64,000 bases of DNA from Lindgomyces ingoldianus (Eukaryota > Ascomycota > Dothideomycetes > Pleosporales > Lindgomycetaceae), in the NCBI RefSeq assembly GCF_010093535.1, contig NW_022985177.1, positions 1 to 64,000 on the forward strand, given 5' to 3'. Under the pieces are notes generated by a model. That model searched no databases and was not told where the DNA came from. It saw only the letters and a program-made list of their open reading frames with translations. A program made the position numbers and the translations under genes. Every line of letters starts with the position of its first letter. The first letter of the stretch is position 1. Shown here piece after piece: positions 36,710 through 47,640 of the stretch.

Positions 36710-36964
36710 GGCTTCTCGAAGGCTTCCACAGATCAAACCATCCGGATTGCGCGTTGCGCGATTGCCGTCCTTGTTCGGGTAATATGCAACGGAGATGCAT
36801 TTAGGAGTTTCGGTCCGGATACAGGGGTGCAGCTTCATTTATTCGATGATGAAACAGTGCGGGGAATCCTTGAACAGCACTTCACTCGCATAGACAGGAA
36901 GAGCTTTGAAAAGAGTAAGAGGCTTGCATGCATGAATGATGATCGATGTACTTTGCCAGTTTGA
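36710..36964 (+). other. Unexplained open frame, possible exon or gene fragment
   Basis: An 84-codon stretch without stops and without an upstream ATG reads protein-like (TIRIARCAIAVLVRVICNGD, then LHLFDDETVRGILEQHFTR). It ends at TGA 36962. I do not recognise it. It may be the last exon or a remnant of a lost gene. Confidence 0.3.
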
Positions 36965-37651
36965 ACGTACCTTTGCAGCTTAAATTTTAGTGTGTCTGGG
37001 GACCGAGGTTTGTTTCAGGCCAGCTCAATGTGAGAGTGCTGATCTGATCCTCAATGTTGCAAGAATTGTCCCGTCATGAATAAACAGGTGATTCCAGGGA
37101 TGCAACCGCACCTCGACGATCCCTACTTACCGTTTCAAAACCAGGTACACAATTCATCAATCTAAACCAAGCCTCAGCAAGCTTGCTCAAGCCTCATCAA
37201 GCTTTTCAGCCATGACCATCTTCACGGTGTCCCTTGGCCCAATGAAATCCTAACCTGTACTTTACTTGCGCAACCGTACCTTGCTCCGTTAATATCGGGT
37301 TCTATGCTGACGCGATTGTGGAGTCTCTGATTTGATGAATTGTGGAGGGTATGGTCATGCTGGCCGCGAAAAGGGAAGGCGACCTTTGAGGCTCTAAACC
37401 CATGGATTCGATTGGATTTGTTTCCAGCAGAGTGTGGGTACCAATGATGTGTAACCGGCGGTGGATTGAGAAGGATTTGTTTATTTGATAGCGGTGGTCC
37501 GGGCCTGAATCCTGCATGTTTCTAATATCAGTCGGTCGGTTTGTAGATGTATAAATGGTGCTTGGATCCTCCAACGCTGGTAACTGTCTGCCATCCGATC
37601 ATTGTAATACCCCAATTCCGGTCCATTTAGGTTGAGCATCTTGGGTTCAAC

Positions 37652-38829
37652 ATGAAAGCTGCTATCATATCAGCGCTCGCCAGCACAGCCATCGTAGCGG
37701 CTGCTCCCACGGCAACAAAGGTCAAATATGCTGGCGTCAATATCGCCGGATTCGACTTTGGCTGCACGACTGATGGTACATGCTCCCTAACCGGAATGTC
37801 GAAGCCGTACGACATCGTCACGGGCGCCAACGCTGTTGGCCAGATGAACCACTTTGTTAAAGACGACACGCTTAACACCCTCCGTCTCCCCGTCGGCTGG
37901 CAATTCTTAGTAAACGGCCAGCTTGGTGGAACACTGAACGCGAACAACGCTGGCCAGTATGATAAGTTGGTGCAAGGGTGCTTGAATTCAGGCGCCGCGC
38001 TGTGTATCCTGGATTTGCACAATTATGCGAGGTGGAATGGGAAGATTGTCGGCCAGGGAGGTCCGACGAATGCCCAGTTAGCGGACGTGTGGAAGCAGTT
38101 GGCGACAAAGTATGGGAAGAATTCAAAGATCGCATTTGGAGTCATGAACGAGCCCCATGATATGCCGGTATGTTCTCCCTCTAAGTCGCTTCCCTCGTAT
38201 GTGTGAATAGAGAGGTGGCTGACAAAAGATTAGGACATGACAATCTGGGCCGCCACTGTGCAAGAGGTCGTCACTGCGATCCGCGGGGCCGGCGCGACAA
38301 CCAACTTGATTCTTCTCCCAGGACAGGGTTATACCAGCGCGGAAACATTTGTGTCTTCTGGTTCTGCGGATGCGTTGGCTAAAGTTACCAACCCGGATAA
38401 AACAACGGACAACTTGATTATGGACGTCCACAAGTACCTAGACAGCGATAACTCAGGAACGCACACAGAATGTGTGAAAGACAACATCGACACTGCGTTC
38501 AAACCTCTTGCGACGTGGCTGAAGACGAACAACAGGCAAGCGATGTTGACGGAGACAGGAGGAGGAAATACGGCCAGTTGCCAAAAGTATTTGTGTGCTC
38601 AGCTGCAGTTCTTGAAGTAGGTACACCAGAGGAACGCATTTACAGAAGTAGAAAGCTGACGTGAATGAATAGCCAAAACTCAGACGTCTACCTTGGATAT
38701 GTGGGTTGGGCTGCAGGAGGATTCTCGACAACTTATGAGCTGAACGAGACCCCGACCCAGAATGGAAATTCATGGACGGATACATCGTTGGTTAAGTCGT
38801 GCATTGTTGGCGCTTGGAAGGGCGCATGA
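37652..38829 (+). CDS. GH5 endo-beta-1,4-glucanase, secreted
   Basis: Exons are 37652-38167, 38234-38616 and 38673-38829, giving 351 residues with closed phases. A signal peptide (MKAAIISALASTAIVAAAP) leads directly into the catalytic domain (KYAGVNIAGFDFGC). The general acid/base is Glu167 in MNEPHD and the nucleophile is Glu279 in LTETGGGN. HNYARW and GWAAGGF are further conserved active-site segments. The layout fits the GH5 subfamily 5 type (like Trichoderma Cel5A or Aspergillus EglB) without a cellulose-binding module or linker. It hydrolyses internal cellulose bonds outside the cell. Expression would be expected under cellulose induction and glucose repression, not shown here. Confidence 0.95.
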
Positions 38830-39197
38830 GAGGATGAGAGGAAAGCGTAGTAACCACTTGAAAAATGAACCTTTATTGCATATGGTGAAATATTTTCTAA
38901 AGTGCTTTGTGTTGTGCTACCAGTGGCCTTCTCTGAAATCATACAAAGAAAGATTGCGCAGAGATGAGCTGCATTTAGGTAGGGAAGAAAGCAGTTGAGG
39001 AAAACTAGACAGTAGAAAGAAGCCCTAAGTTAAATGACTAATTGATAGTTAATCAGCTAGTAACTATCGATAAGACTAGCCATGATTCGTTGCTCCAATG
39101 TTCATGTCACATGCTCTAATTTCATGATTCCAATTTCATGATCCAATCTCATAGATTTCCATGCACTGAAAGTGAATGAAGCGCATTCTTTCCGTTC
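38830..39197. other. Convergent intergenic region
   Basis: 3' ends of the GH5 gene and the surface-protein gene meet here. Nothing else is seen. Confidence 0.5.
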
Positions 39198-40294
39198 CTA
39201 CTGCCAGTGCCCATTCGTCGAGTGCCCATTCTGCGATCCAGTGTACTGAGTTGGTGCCTGAGATCCTTGCCATTGGGCTTGTTGAGCCCCAGGCCACTGC
39301 TGCGTACTAATAGAGCCAACCTGAGAGGTCGGATACTGCTTGTAGTGCTCGACTGGCACTCCAGTCATCTGGGGCACCTCGTCTTTGTCCTCGCTTTGTT
39401 TCTTTTTGATCCTATATGCGATGAACGCGAGCGCTCCAATGATGGCGATACCGACAACAGAACCAACGACAGCACCCGCAATACCTCCAGTACTCAATCC
39501 ACCATCACCGCCTGAGCTCGTTGGCTTGGCTGCGCTAGAAGACGTTGGGGATCCAGTTTGCTGGCCGAGAGCGGCGGTTGAGATGAAGACTTCAGTCGAA
39601 ACTTGGCCGTCAGAAGCGGTCACGACATGGGTAACTTGGATGGTTGACATTCCCGACTGCGAGGCCAGGTTTGCAGATAATGAGCTAGCCTCTGCAGCAG
39701 CTTTCGAAGACTCTGCAGCTGCCGAGGCTGAGGCAAGGACCGATGATCGCGAGGCGGCCAGGACACTCGAAGTATACTGGGGCAGATCCGAGGAGCTGTA
39801 AACCATAAAAACTATTGAGGACGTCGTTCCGCACATGAACCTTGAGAACGTCGTGCCATCTTGACTCATATATGATGTCACGCAGTAAGGCGAGTCTCCC
39901 TTGCTATTAGATCATTAGACTACATTGTGACATGACTTCGCAGGCTATGGTCATACCATTCAACGCTGTAACTGCAGGTCTCTTGCAAGAAACAAGAGCC
40001 TGGATTGCAGCAGTTCCAGACTCCAAAGTCACCAGCAGCCGAAGTTGTACAATATTGTGAGTCTCCACAGACATTGGCCGCTCCGTTCGCCATCATATAG
40101 CCGCATGTCGCACGGTCTCGAGGTACAAGTTGTCGAACTGCTTGTGGAGGAGATGTTGGTTGAGGGATGGGAGCTTCATTTGCAAAGTATCCAGGAACGA
40201 GTGGTGTTTCCTGTGCCAGGAGGCCTGCGAAGCGCGTAGCCGTTGCAAACGACGCGAATTGCAGGAGGGCCAACAGACAGAGTACTCCAACCAT
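39198..40294 (-). CDS. Single-pass surface protein, Cys-rich ectodomain and Ser/Ala-rich stalk
   Basis: Exons are 40294-39957 and 39903-39198, giving 347 residues. The 53-nt intron rejoins TCSYSVE to CKGDSPYCVTSY in phase. The order is: signal peptide (MVGVLCLLALLQFASFATA), a Cys-rich domain (CGYMMANGAANVCGDSQYC ... CSYSVEC ... SPYC), a Ser/Ala-rich stalk (about 145-205), a transmembrane helix (GAVVGSVVGIAIIGALAFIAY), a basic stop-transfer RIKKKQ, and a Gln/Gly/Ser-rich cytosolic tail. Similar architectures in ascomycetes include Mid2/Wsc-like wall sensors, but I see no canonical WSC domain. Function is unknown. It is divergent from the next gene, which has a similar plan. Confidence 0.82.
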
Positions 40295-40884
40295 TTCGAA
40301 CAGGGTCAGTAGCTCACAGCACGTACGACAAGACGGATGTTTTGAAGTATGAGATACACGAAGAAGGTGAGGACGCCGCTCTCCACTCAGGAAATCCTCC
40401 GCCCTGTTCCCTCTTCAACCTGTTGGCCTTGCTAGAGCTCTTTAGTCCACACCCTGTTTGTCGTTCCCGATGCGCCGGGAGATTAGCTTAATTTTTGCCT
40501 TCTTTTCACCCACTCAAATGATGCTTTTCATGGCACGGCCTGCACGTTATGCGGGACGCCTGAGACCGAGGCTGAGCCTTTGATAACAGACCATTATGAA
40601 GGCCTCGCGCCAATCAAAATGTCAACCCTTTCCGGTAAGGAGTTGGAGCGGGGTCCGAAGTAATTCGGATCTCACGGGACGCGTCTTTGATAAACTGTCA
40701 GCATTGGGGGCGAAAATCGTGAGGAAGTTTTACGCGAGTCAGTACCAAGCCTCAATGCTCAGCCCGATCTGACTCGGGATACGTTTTCAGCTGCAGCCCT
40801 GCGAAAGGAGTCACATTCCATCTCCCTTCTCTTCTCAACCTGTATTGTCTATCATTTCGTTGTTGATATTTTATATCACCAGCA
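40295..40884. promoter_or_regulatory. Shared divergent promoter with CCAAT box
   Basis: 590 bp separate two ATGs pointing outwards. A CCAATCA element lies at 40610-40616, roughly central, and is a candidate CCAAT-binding-complex site. A pyrimidine-rich leader precedes the + strand ATG. Confidence 0.45.
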
Positions 40885-42247
40885 ATGGTGAGCACATGTT
40901 TTACCAGTCCGGGGCAAAGGCCGTTTTGCACCGAAGTTCTTGAAGGACCCATCGACATTTCGACATCAAATAATGCATTCGAAATCTCAACTACTTCGAT
41001 GCATGTGGTTGGCGGCACACCTACACCTTCCTTCGGAGACAACCCTGGGCCGGAAGCCCCAGTCACTTCGCAGTTTGGAATAGAAACGATCAATCCAGGC
41101 ACCACCGCTGTCTTCACGATCTCAAGTGCCACCGATTCTGCTGTGCTGGCCTCACAGACCGGAGCCGGAAATTCAGTACCAGCTGCTACGGTCTCTCGTA
41201 AATCCAACGGCGTTTCCAAGGGTGCTGTGGCTGGTATTGCAATCGGAACAGCCATTGTCGGTGCTGCAATAGCGTTTCTGGTAGCGTTTTTATTGTTCAA
41301 ACGTCGAAATCGGTCTCGACAACATTCAGGATATGACGCGCATCCGGAGCTTGTCTCTCTTGCTAAGGCAGGCCCGGACTCCCATGTTCAAGAGATGTCT
41401 CAGGCCCCGCTACCACACGGTGCTGCAGCTGCAGCAGTAGGAATATCAAAGCGCGACACCGATTTGACAGACTTGTCTCATTCTTCTGACTTTTCGGCTG
41501 GTGTGCTCCCGCAAGCCGCAGATGATCGGACTGTGAAGGAGAAGGCTTCGTTATTGTTTGACCAGGTCCAGTTGCACGTTGAGAACTTCTACCGGGATGT
41601 ACATGCGTCTATTACGCCGAGTATGGAGAGCGGGTTAAGTAGATTTGGAACGGGCACAGAAAATACGGCGGAGATGTTGCAGGATTCTTCGAGACCAACT
41701 GTTGTCATCAAGCATGCACTAATGGCGTATGTTCTGAGCATCACATCACCTTTTGGAGGTAGCGATACGGCTTTGTTTCCAAGAGATGTTGCTGGTATAC
41801 AGGGAGGAGAGCAATTCAAGAGAACTCCAGGTATGCATCCCCAGTCTTCTCAGTAAAACGCTAACCACTAACCCATATGCAGACCTCTCAGCAGCATACA
41901 TCCTCTACAAACGGTTAGCCACCCACCTCCACACCGCCTCCCCTCCAAATCCATCTCGTCAATCAGATATCCGAGAAGCTGCGGAACATTTCTCGCTTAC
42001 TTTCTTCCCTTGGGTGAATCCTCGATACGGTGATCAGGAGAAGGATGAACATCTCGTACAGGTCATCAGCAATGCACTTGATTTGAACATATGGTTGTAT
42101 GGACAGCCATTTATATACCAATTCCTTTGGGAAGGTGTTGGTCATAGAGGGGTTGTGGTTGCGCCAGGTTTGACAAAGGAGTCCGATGCGAAAGGGGTTG
42201 TTGGACGGCCGCAGATGTTGCTTGAGCCTGTTGTTGTGCCGACTTAG
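40885..42247 (+). CDS. Single-pass membrane protein with conserved cytosolic domain
   Basis: Exons are 40885-41830 and 41883-42247, giving 436 residues (join R-T-P-D, DLSAAYILYKRLATHL). There is no classical signal peptide: the protein starts MVSTCFTSPGQRPFC and has a Thr/Ser/Pro-rich outer part. A transmembrane helix near 112-137 (GAVAGIAIGTAIVGAAIAFL) is followed by KRRNR. The roughly 290-residue inner part is alpha-helical (EKASLLFDQVQLHVENFYRDVH) and ends in ALDLNIWLYGQPFIYQFLW. This plan occurs in many Pezizomycotina proteins of unknown role. With its divergent neighbour it could form a co-expressed surface pair. That is inference. Confidence 0.78.
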
Positions 42248-42463
42248 TGCGTGATGATACTGCGATATGTATGCATGTCTCGGGCTGGGTAGTTATAAAT
42301 ACGATAATATGATAGCGCTTGCATCTGAGGGTATCCTAGATTCAGTCACTTCCCAACGCCAAAATCTTACATTTCCCGTTGTCTGAATCCCTTTTGATCT
42401 TATCCCTAATATCATAGATGCCGCACCGCTCAAACCTCGGCCACTTCCTACTTGTTCTCCCAG

Positions 42464-43495
42464 TCATGTTTCCCCTGATACGAGTCCGCCACCCGAATCT
42501 CGAATGGAATTTGCTTCTGATGCTTCATCCAGCACTGGTGGTTCGTCCCGCACCCCAGTTTCCTGCGTCCCCACATTTGTGTCTATGTTTTTCTGGTCCC
42601 TAACGTCTTGGGTGTTTTGTAGATCATGGTTACCTTCTAGGACTGCGAGTGCAGATGCGGCTGGTGATACTGCTGTCTGCTGGGGCGGAGAAAGGTATTG
42701 GTTTCCCAAGGAGTGCTGCATTAACACTCCGCGATCGTCCTGACTAGATAAAGACCACTTTTTGTTCAGGTCGACCGGCGAATTCGGAAGTTCATAAGCA
42801 GCTCCAGCATTCGACGAAAGCGACTCGTCCCGGTACTTGAATATAGGCTGCCTGGTCTGCCGCTTCCAATTCATAACCGGATTCGGCTCATATGTCGGCG
42901 TTGGTTCCGGAGATCCGCGGCCCTGTCCATAATAGCTTTGTGGATATCCAGATGGTCCAAAAGATGGATGCGGCGAGTAATAATTTGGCATTGGCGGACT
43001 ACGGATTCCAGAGCTTGGTCGTACTAGCATGGAGTCACCACCTCCTGGAACGTATTGATGTGGCACTTTCGACGCAATATGTTGAAGTGCTCCGATGGTG
43101 GATGTTAAGCTTTGGTGATTGATACTAAGCAAATTCATTTTTTCTGCCAGTCGTGATTTGTCGAGAGCAATCCATTGCGCTCTGCTTCCCCAACTAAACC
43201 TCCCTTTTTCCATCTCGTCTAGTCTCAGTGGCTCCACCAAGATCTGGACCGCTCGTAATGCGGACTCGGTGTCCCGTATCACGCTGTCACAATACGATCT
43301 GAGGTGAGGTTGCACAGAGTTTGACCGGATGAGGGACGAAAGGAGGTGTCTTGAGGTGTCGAGGTTGACGCGAACATGGGAAATGGTGTTGAATATGTCG
43401 GCAGTCTGAGACCTGATTTGAGGTTCTCGAAGAGATAGTGGGGAGGAGAGTGAAGCAACGCAAAGGGTGAAGAATGAGGGTGAATTGGACGGCAT
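42464..43495 (-). CDS. Helical protein resembling fungal STAND N-terminal regions
   Basis: A single 343-residue frame. The first 150 residues are amphipathic helix (ADIFNTISHVRVNLDTSRHLL, WIALDKSRLAEKMNLLSI) in the style of the helical N-terminal domain seen on fungal STAND/NLR-type proteins and their standalone relatives. No NACHT or repeat domain follows. The C-terminal half is disordered, with Pro/Tyr/Ser-rich sequence and many Asn/Asp. The frame remains open upstream without an ATG, so an extra 5' exon is possible. Function is not known. Confidence 0.65.
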   Translation of the reverse strand: MPSNSPSFFTLCVASLSSPLSLREPQIRSQTADIFNTISHVRVNLDTSRHLLSSLIRSNSVQPHLRSYCDSVIRDTESALRAVQILVEPLRLDEMEKGRFSWGSRAQWIALDKSRLAEKMNLLSINHQSLTSTIGALQHIASKVPHQYVPGGGDSMLVRPSSGIRSPPMPNYYSPHPSFGPSGYPQSYYGQGRGSPEPTPTYEPNPVMNWKRQTRQPIFKYRDESLSSNAGAAYELPNSPVDLNKKWSLSSQDDRGVLMQHSLGNQYLSPPQQTAVSPAASALAVLEGNHDLQNTQDVRDQKNIDTNVGTQETGVRDEPPVLDEASEANSIRDSGGGLVSGET

Positions 43496-44039
43496 GAGAC
43501 AAGTATTAGTGCTGAGGGGTGGTTTCGAGCTTGTTGAGAATGCTTGGCCTGCAAGCTTCGCGTTGCGGACTTCATCTACAACTTTTGAGAAGATGTCTCT
43601 TTAACCCCTGGACGCAATGTAGTGTTAAGGCACTCGCGGAAATTTACGCTGCTGAGGTAGGTGATGAAGACAGAGTAAGTCTAACCGAGATATCCGCCCC
43701 CAGAGGGGATGCCTCTCTGCATGTCCGCCTTGTCCCCATTTCAACAAGCCCCGATGGCCCGTGCGACCGAAAAGCGAGCCTGATACTTGTCAATCGTTGA
43801 TGAAAAAACACTGTAGTCTTCCACATAATTACGTCAAGGCATTGAGTTGGACCGGAAGCACGACTCAGGCTCAGCCTCGTTGCAAGGCGGGAAGCTTTGG
43901 ATTGCATGACCGTGGCAGAGGCTCGTGTGAGACTTTTTATCAATTGTGAACCTTGAGACCGCGAATTCCTCGTTGTCGTTGATAATAGATTGAAGTTTGG
44001 AGTTGACTGGAATGGGGTAGTTGAGCGTTGAATTAAACC
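43496..44039. other. Divergent intergenic region
   Basis: Holds the promoters of the helical protein (-) and the Hsp70-like gene (+). No further gene is seen. Confidence 0.5.
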
Positions 44040-46084
44040 ATGGCGTACAACCATGGCCCCTTTATGGTCATCGGGGTGGACTTTGGGATGACCTGCACAG
44101 GCGAGTTAGCATCTCATACAAACCTCCAAACACCCAAGGGCTGACAGTCCAATATCAGGCGTCGCATTCTCCGAAGCACCCCGCTGGACCGACCCAAAGA
44201 CCTTCCAACAATGGACGTCCATTATCAGCGAACTCGCCAACAAAGTTCCCTCGAAACTCGCCTACACTAAATCTAACCGCGAGCTCCAAGCATGGGGTTT
44301 CTACTGCCCCCAAGACGACCCTTCGCTCGAAATCCAAGAATTGTTCAAGCTGAACCTCGACCCGGATTATATGGATCCGTACGAAAATGCGCCAACAACA
44401 GAACAGGCTCGAGGCTGGTATCTCGATTATCTGAGGTGTATACATGATCATATTGCGCATCATTTTATGAGCAGGATACCGAATTGGAATTCGTTACAGG
44501 TGGAATGGAACTTCAGTGTACCAACAACCTGGAAAAACCCGAAAGTGATAGTGGATATCGAGGTGTTAATCAAGATGGCAGGGTTCGGGACTGCTGGGCC
44601 GTCGCATCGTACTCGAGTGACATTGAATGAGGCGGAAGCAGCTGCAATTGCTGTTGCCAGGCAGTACCTTCAATTTAACGATGTCCTAATGGTGTGCGAT
44701 TCTGGCGGTGGGACATCCGATGTTAGTATTTTAAAGGTAGCCTCACATCCAGGAGAAGCAACGAAGTTAGCACCTTTACTCCCGGTAGAAGGTGGATGGT
44801 TTGGATCGGCCTTGATAGACATGGCAGCTCAACAGCTCCTGATGAATCGGTTATCATTGATCGCTACACATCTCCAACTTAGTCCGCAAGAAGCGGTGCA
44901 AATGATGATAGGAGGGAGATTTGAGCGGTTTAAGTGTTCCTTTGGTGGAGAAGGAACGGATATCCCAACTTTACCCCTTCCTGTTCCAGGCCTTCCTCCA
45001 GGATCCTACTTTCCAGAAGCCGGGATCGTCAATTCAAACATTATCATAACGAGGTAAGTATCCTCTTCTACCGCAATATCAGTGATAAAAACTAAGTGAC
45101 GTAGGGACGAGCTGCAAAGCATGTTTGACGAGCAAGTTCATGGAATAATCAATTTGATGGACTCTCAACTCCGGAAACTGCAACAAGAACAGCCCCTAGA
45201 GCGAGTTGTAGGTCTGTCTTCAGCACTTCGCCCTGAGTTTCCGCTGACACGGTCCAGTCGTTTCTAGTTCTTTCTGGAGGTCTTGGGGCATCTCCTTATC
45301 TCAGAAAACGAATCATGTCGTACTTTGAGTATACCGCTCCATCGATTCGGGTCTTGTTAGCGGAACAACCGTGAGTCCACCCACGCGATCTGGACACCAA
45401 GATTCTGACGAAGCAGGCAACTAGCAGTAGCCCATGGTTTGGTAGCTGAGCGGACGCAGATGGTCACACAAGGGGTGATAGCAATCCGAGAACGCCCCTC
45501 GAGATTAAGCTACGGAGTAGTTTGCGACCAAATTTACCAAGAAGAAAACCACCTTGGCGAATATGTCGTCCGAGATCCGAGAGACGGGAAGAGGTGGGCA
45601 AAGGCCCAAATCGAGTGGATAATAAAACAGGTAGTTCTAAATCTAGGGTTTTTGATGAAGTGTTCCTATTGACGAAGGATAGGGGGACAAAGTCCCAACC
45701 GAAGGCGTTGCCAAAGAATTCCGAGCAAAAATCCAAAGATCCCAAATCGGTCGGCCGTGGAAAGCCCAAGTCGTAATGTCCGCGTATCCCCCCGATCAAC
45801 TCCCGCGTAGTATGTACCATGAAGGAGTTACAACTTTGTGCATCGTAGAGTCGTCTTTATTAGGGGTAAAGATGAAGGTGAAGAACAAGCACTGGTGGAA
45901 CTCGAAGAAGAAGCATTCAATGGCTGAATTTGACTTGAAAGTAATACCTGGATCCGCCGACCTCACATTCCAGCTCTGGTCGGAAAATCGGATGGTTAGC
46001 AGAGAACAGGAAAACCTTGCCATTGTTTGGGATGACAATCTCCGACCCCAAGCCGAACTCGCTGCAGAATTACACCATGAATGA
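44040..46084 (+). CDS. Hsp70-like (HSPA12-type) actin-fold ATPase
   Basis: Exons are 44040-44100, 44159-45053, 45105-45207, 45258-45370, 45417-45630 and 45683-46084, giving 595 residues with closed phases. Actin-fold ATPase motifs are present: phosphate-1 VIGVDFGMTCTGVAFS at about 10-25, phosphate-2 VCDSGGGTSDVSIL at about 198-211, and the adenosine loop LSGGLGASPYLRKRI at about 357-371. A canonical Hsp70 substrate domain and the EEVD end are absent. Instead the protein ends in a short beta-rich region (MKVKNKHWWNSKKKHSM). Ascomycetes carry several such HSPA12-like ATPases of unknown role. The first intron (44101-44158) uses a GC donor (AG|GCGAGT), the second GC-AG intron in this window. The last intron (45631-45682) is needed to avoid a stop. 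Confidence 0.85.
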
Positions 46085-46136
46085 AACAACAGCTTAAGTC
46101 ATTAAATTTTATAAATCTTTCTATTACGCACTAGCC

Positions 46137-47150
46137 TTAACATGGAATACGGCGTCGCAAAGCGATGAAATGCGTCACAAAGCCAGCTAGTAAGGCCGCA
46201 ACAATGAACAAGGTTCGAGTTGACGAATTTGTAATGTTTGAGATGACCTAAAGAGCCTGGAATAGATCATTACTGAATCCTTTGGTGATAGACAGAGCAC
46301 GGAGACCTACTGAGCAGAATCGTAAGGGGAGTTAGAAAATGCTCACGTATGTGAGAAGCCTCACGTTTCGGGCAAGTCGAGTCGATAAACGACTCTCGAC
46401 GACAGTACTAGCGCTGAATTAACTTTCATGAGATGTTAGAATCTAAGTTGTTGGCGTAGTATAAATTTTTGGGACTTACGCCTTCTCGAAGGTCAGTAGC
46501 TCTTGTTCTTCGTCTCTCGAGCCTCTCTCTAGCAACCTCCAACTTCGTCCGAAGTTCACGATGCTTTCTCAACTTATCTGTGTTTGGAGAGACCCATTTC
46601 GGAACATCGTTATATTGGGTAATCGTGTACTCGATGATTGGGATGAATTCTCTAATGCTAGCAATAGCCCAGAAATATTAGCGGGAGCGCGTAAAGATGT
46701 CACCATTGAAAAGTAACCGATCATGCTGTTTCTCGTGTAGTAATGTATCCTGGCCTGCTATAAGCTGTTCAATATATTGGCTAAAATCAGTCCAATGTGT
46801 CAATATCAGGGGAATTATTATAAACAGCGCTGCGGATAATGTTGGTAGAATGTTCCGAAGTGGTGCTATCAAATCATGCAGTTCTTTCCGTGCAGTTTTG
46901 CTTGGACTATCACCATACATTTCCTGCACATCTTTATAGTAGAAGAAGGCAGGGGAAAATGCAATGAGAGTCTAGGACTTGCAATCACCAGAAGGGTCTC
47001 CATCTACACGTTGTCAAACTCTAGTCACCTAATCTATCAATGACAAGCCGTGTTATTTAGCTCTCTGAGTCAGATCAGTCACCATAAAGGATTGCAACTG
47101 GAGCGAGAGCTTACTATCGTCTCTGTATAATCTGCCAGAATACTAGCGAT
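46137..47150 (-). pseudogene. Relic of a fungal coiled-coil/transmembrane (CorA-like C-terminus) gene
   Basis: Read on the minus strand, fragments include LIAFSPAFFYYKDVQEMYGD (about 46975-46912), APLRNILPTLSAALFIIIP, HWTDFSQYIEQLIAGQD, then after a stop YFWAIASIREFIPIIEY, RTKLEVARERLERRRTRATD (coiled coil), VESRLSTRLARNVRLLTYVS and a final hydrophobic TLFIVAALLAGFVTHFIA. Stops interrupt at 46680-46678, in the expected F-Y-L-P segment (TAA) and before VISNITN. The pattern coiled coil, then LLTYVSIF-(Y)-LPL, then transmembrane helix is common in fungal CorA-like proteins. The family name is tentative. The stops argue for a non-functional copy. Confidence 0.5.
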
Positions 47151-47249
47151 GCTCAGACTCTCCATGGGGAATGAGTTCGTATCAGGAAAATTGGAACTTC
47201 ACCAGTGCTTCCATCGAGCCGTAGTACTGTAAGATTGGGCGATTTTGAT

Positions 47250-47640
47250 GCCTGTACGGCGAGGTTTTTGTACTTTCGTACGGCAGGGAGACAGGTGTAC
47301 GTATCGTAACTGTTACGGCTCACGTGATCTGTACGAGTAGTGCGATTCGATTGAAGTACGCTGTACTCAAGTTGAAACAGCTTACTTACAGGCCTCATCT
47401 AATTAATTAGGTACCTCTGCTGTCTGTTTTGCCCAGTCTCTTGCCTAGACTGCAGAAGTCAAGAGCCCTCTTACTCCCTTAGAATCGCTATACAATACCC
47501 AAAAGGGTAATACAATCTGTACTACGTAACGTACCTGGAGCTTCATTAAACGTACGGTGCGGCTCACAAATTAGGTACGTTCGTACTGAACACGTGATCG
47601 GTACGGCTCACTTTATACGGACGGTTGCACGCCCGTTGTG
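47250..47640. repeat. GTAC/CACGTGATC-rich non-coding block, possible small mobile element
   Basis: About ten GTACG/CGTAC words fall in under 400 bp. There is an imperfect inverted pair built of GGCTCACGTGATCTGTAC near 47313 and CACGTGATCGGTACGGCTCAC near 47591. Coding-like translation exists on either side but not within it. It could be a degraded MITE. Exact termini and a target duplication were not found. Confidence 0.35.

Larger units (their letters stand above)
35254..37651. other. Long intergenic region
   Basis: No complete gene. It holds the ADAM 3' flank, a degenerate pyrimidine-rich repeat array (35991-36290), one unexplained 84-codon open frame (36710-36964), and the GH5 promoter. 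Confidence 0.5.

Noticed and set aside
43644..44054. 136-codon minus-strand frame
   Set aside because: Overlaps the start of the Hsp70-like gene antisense and has random composition.
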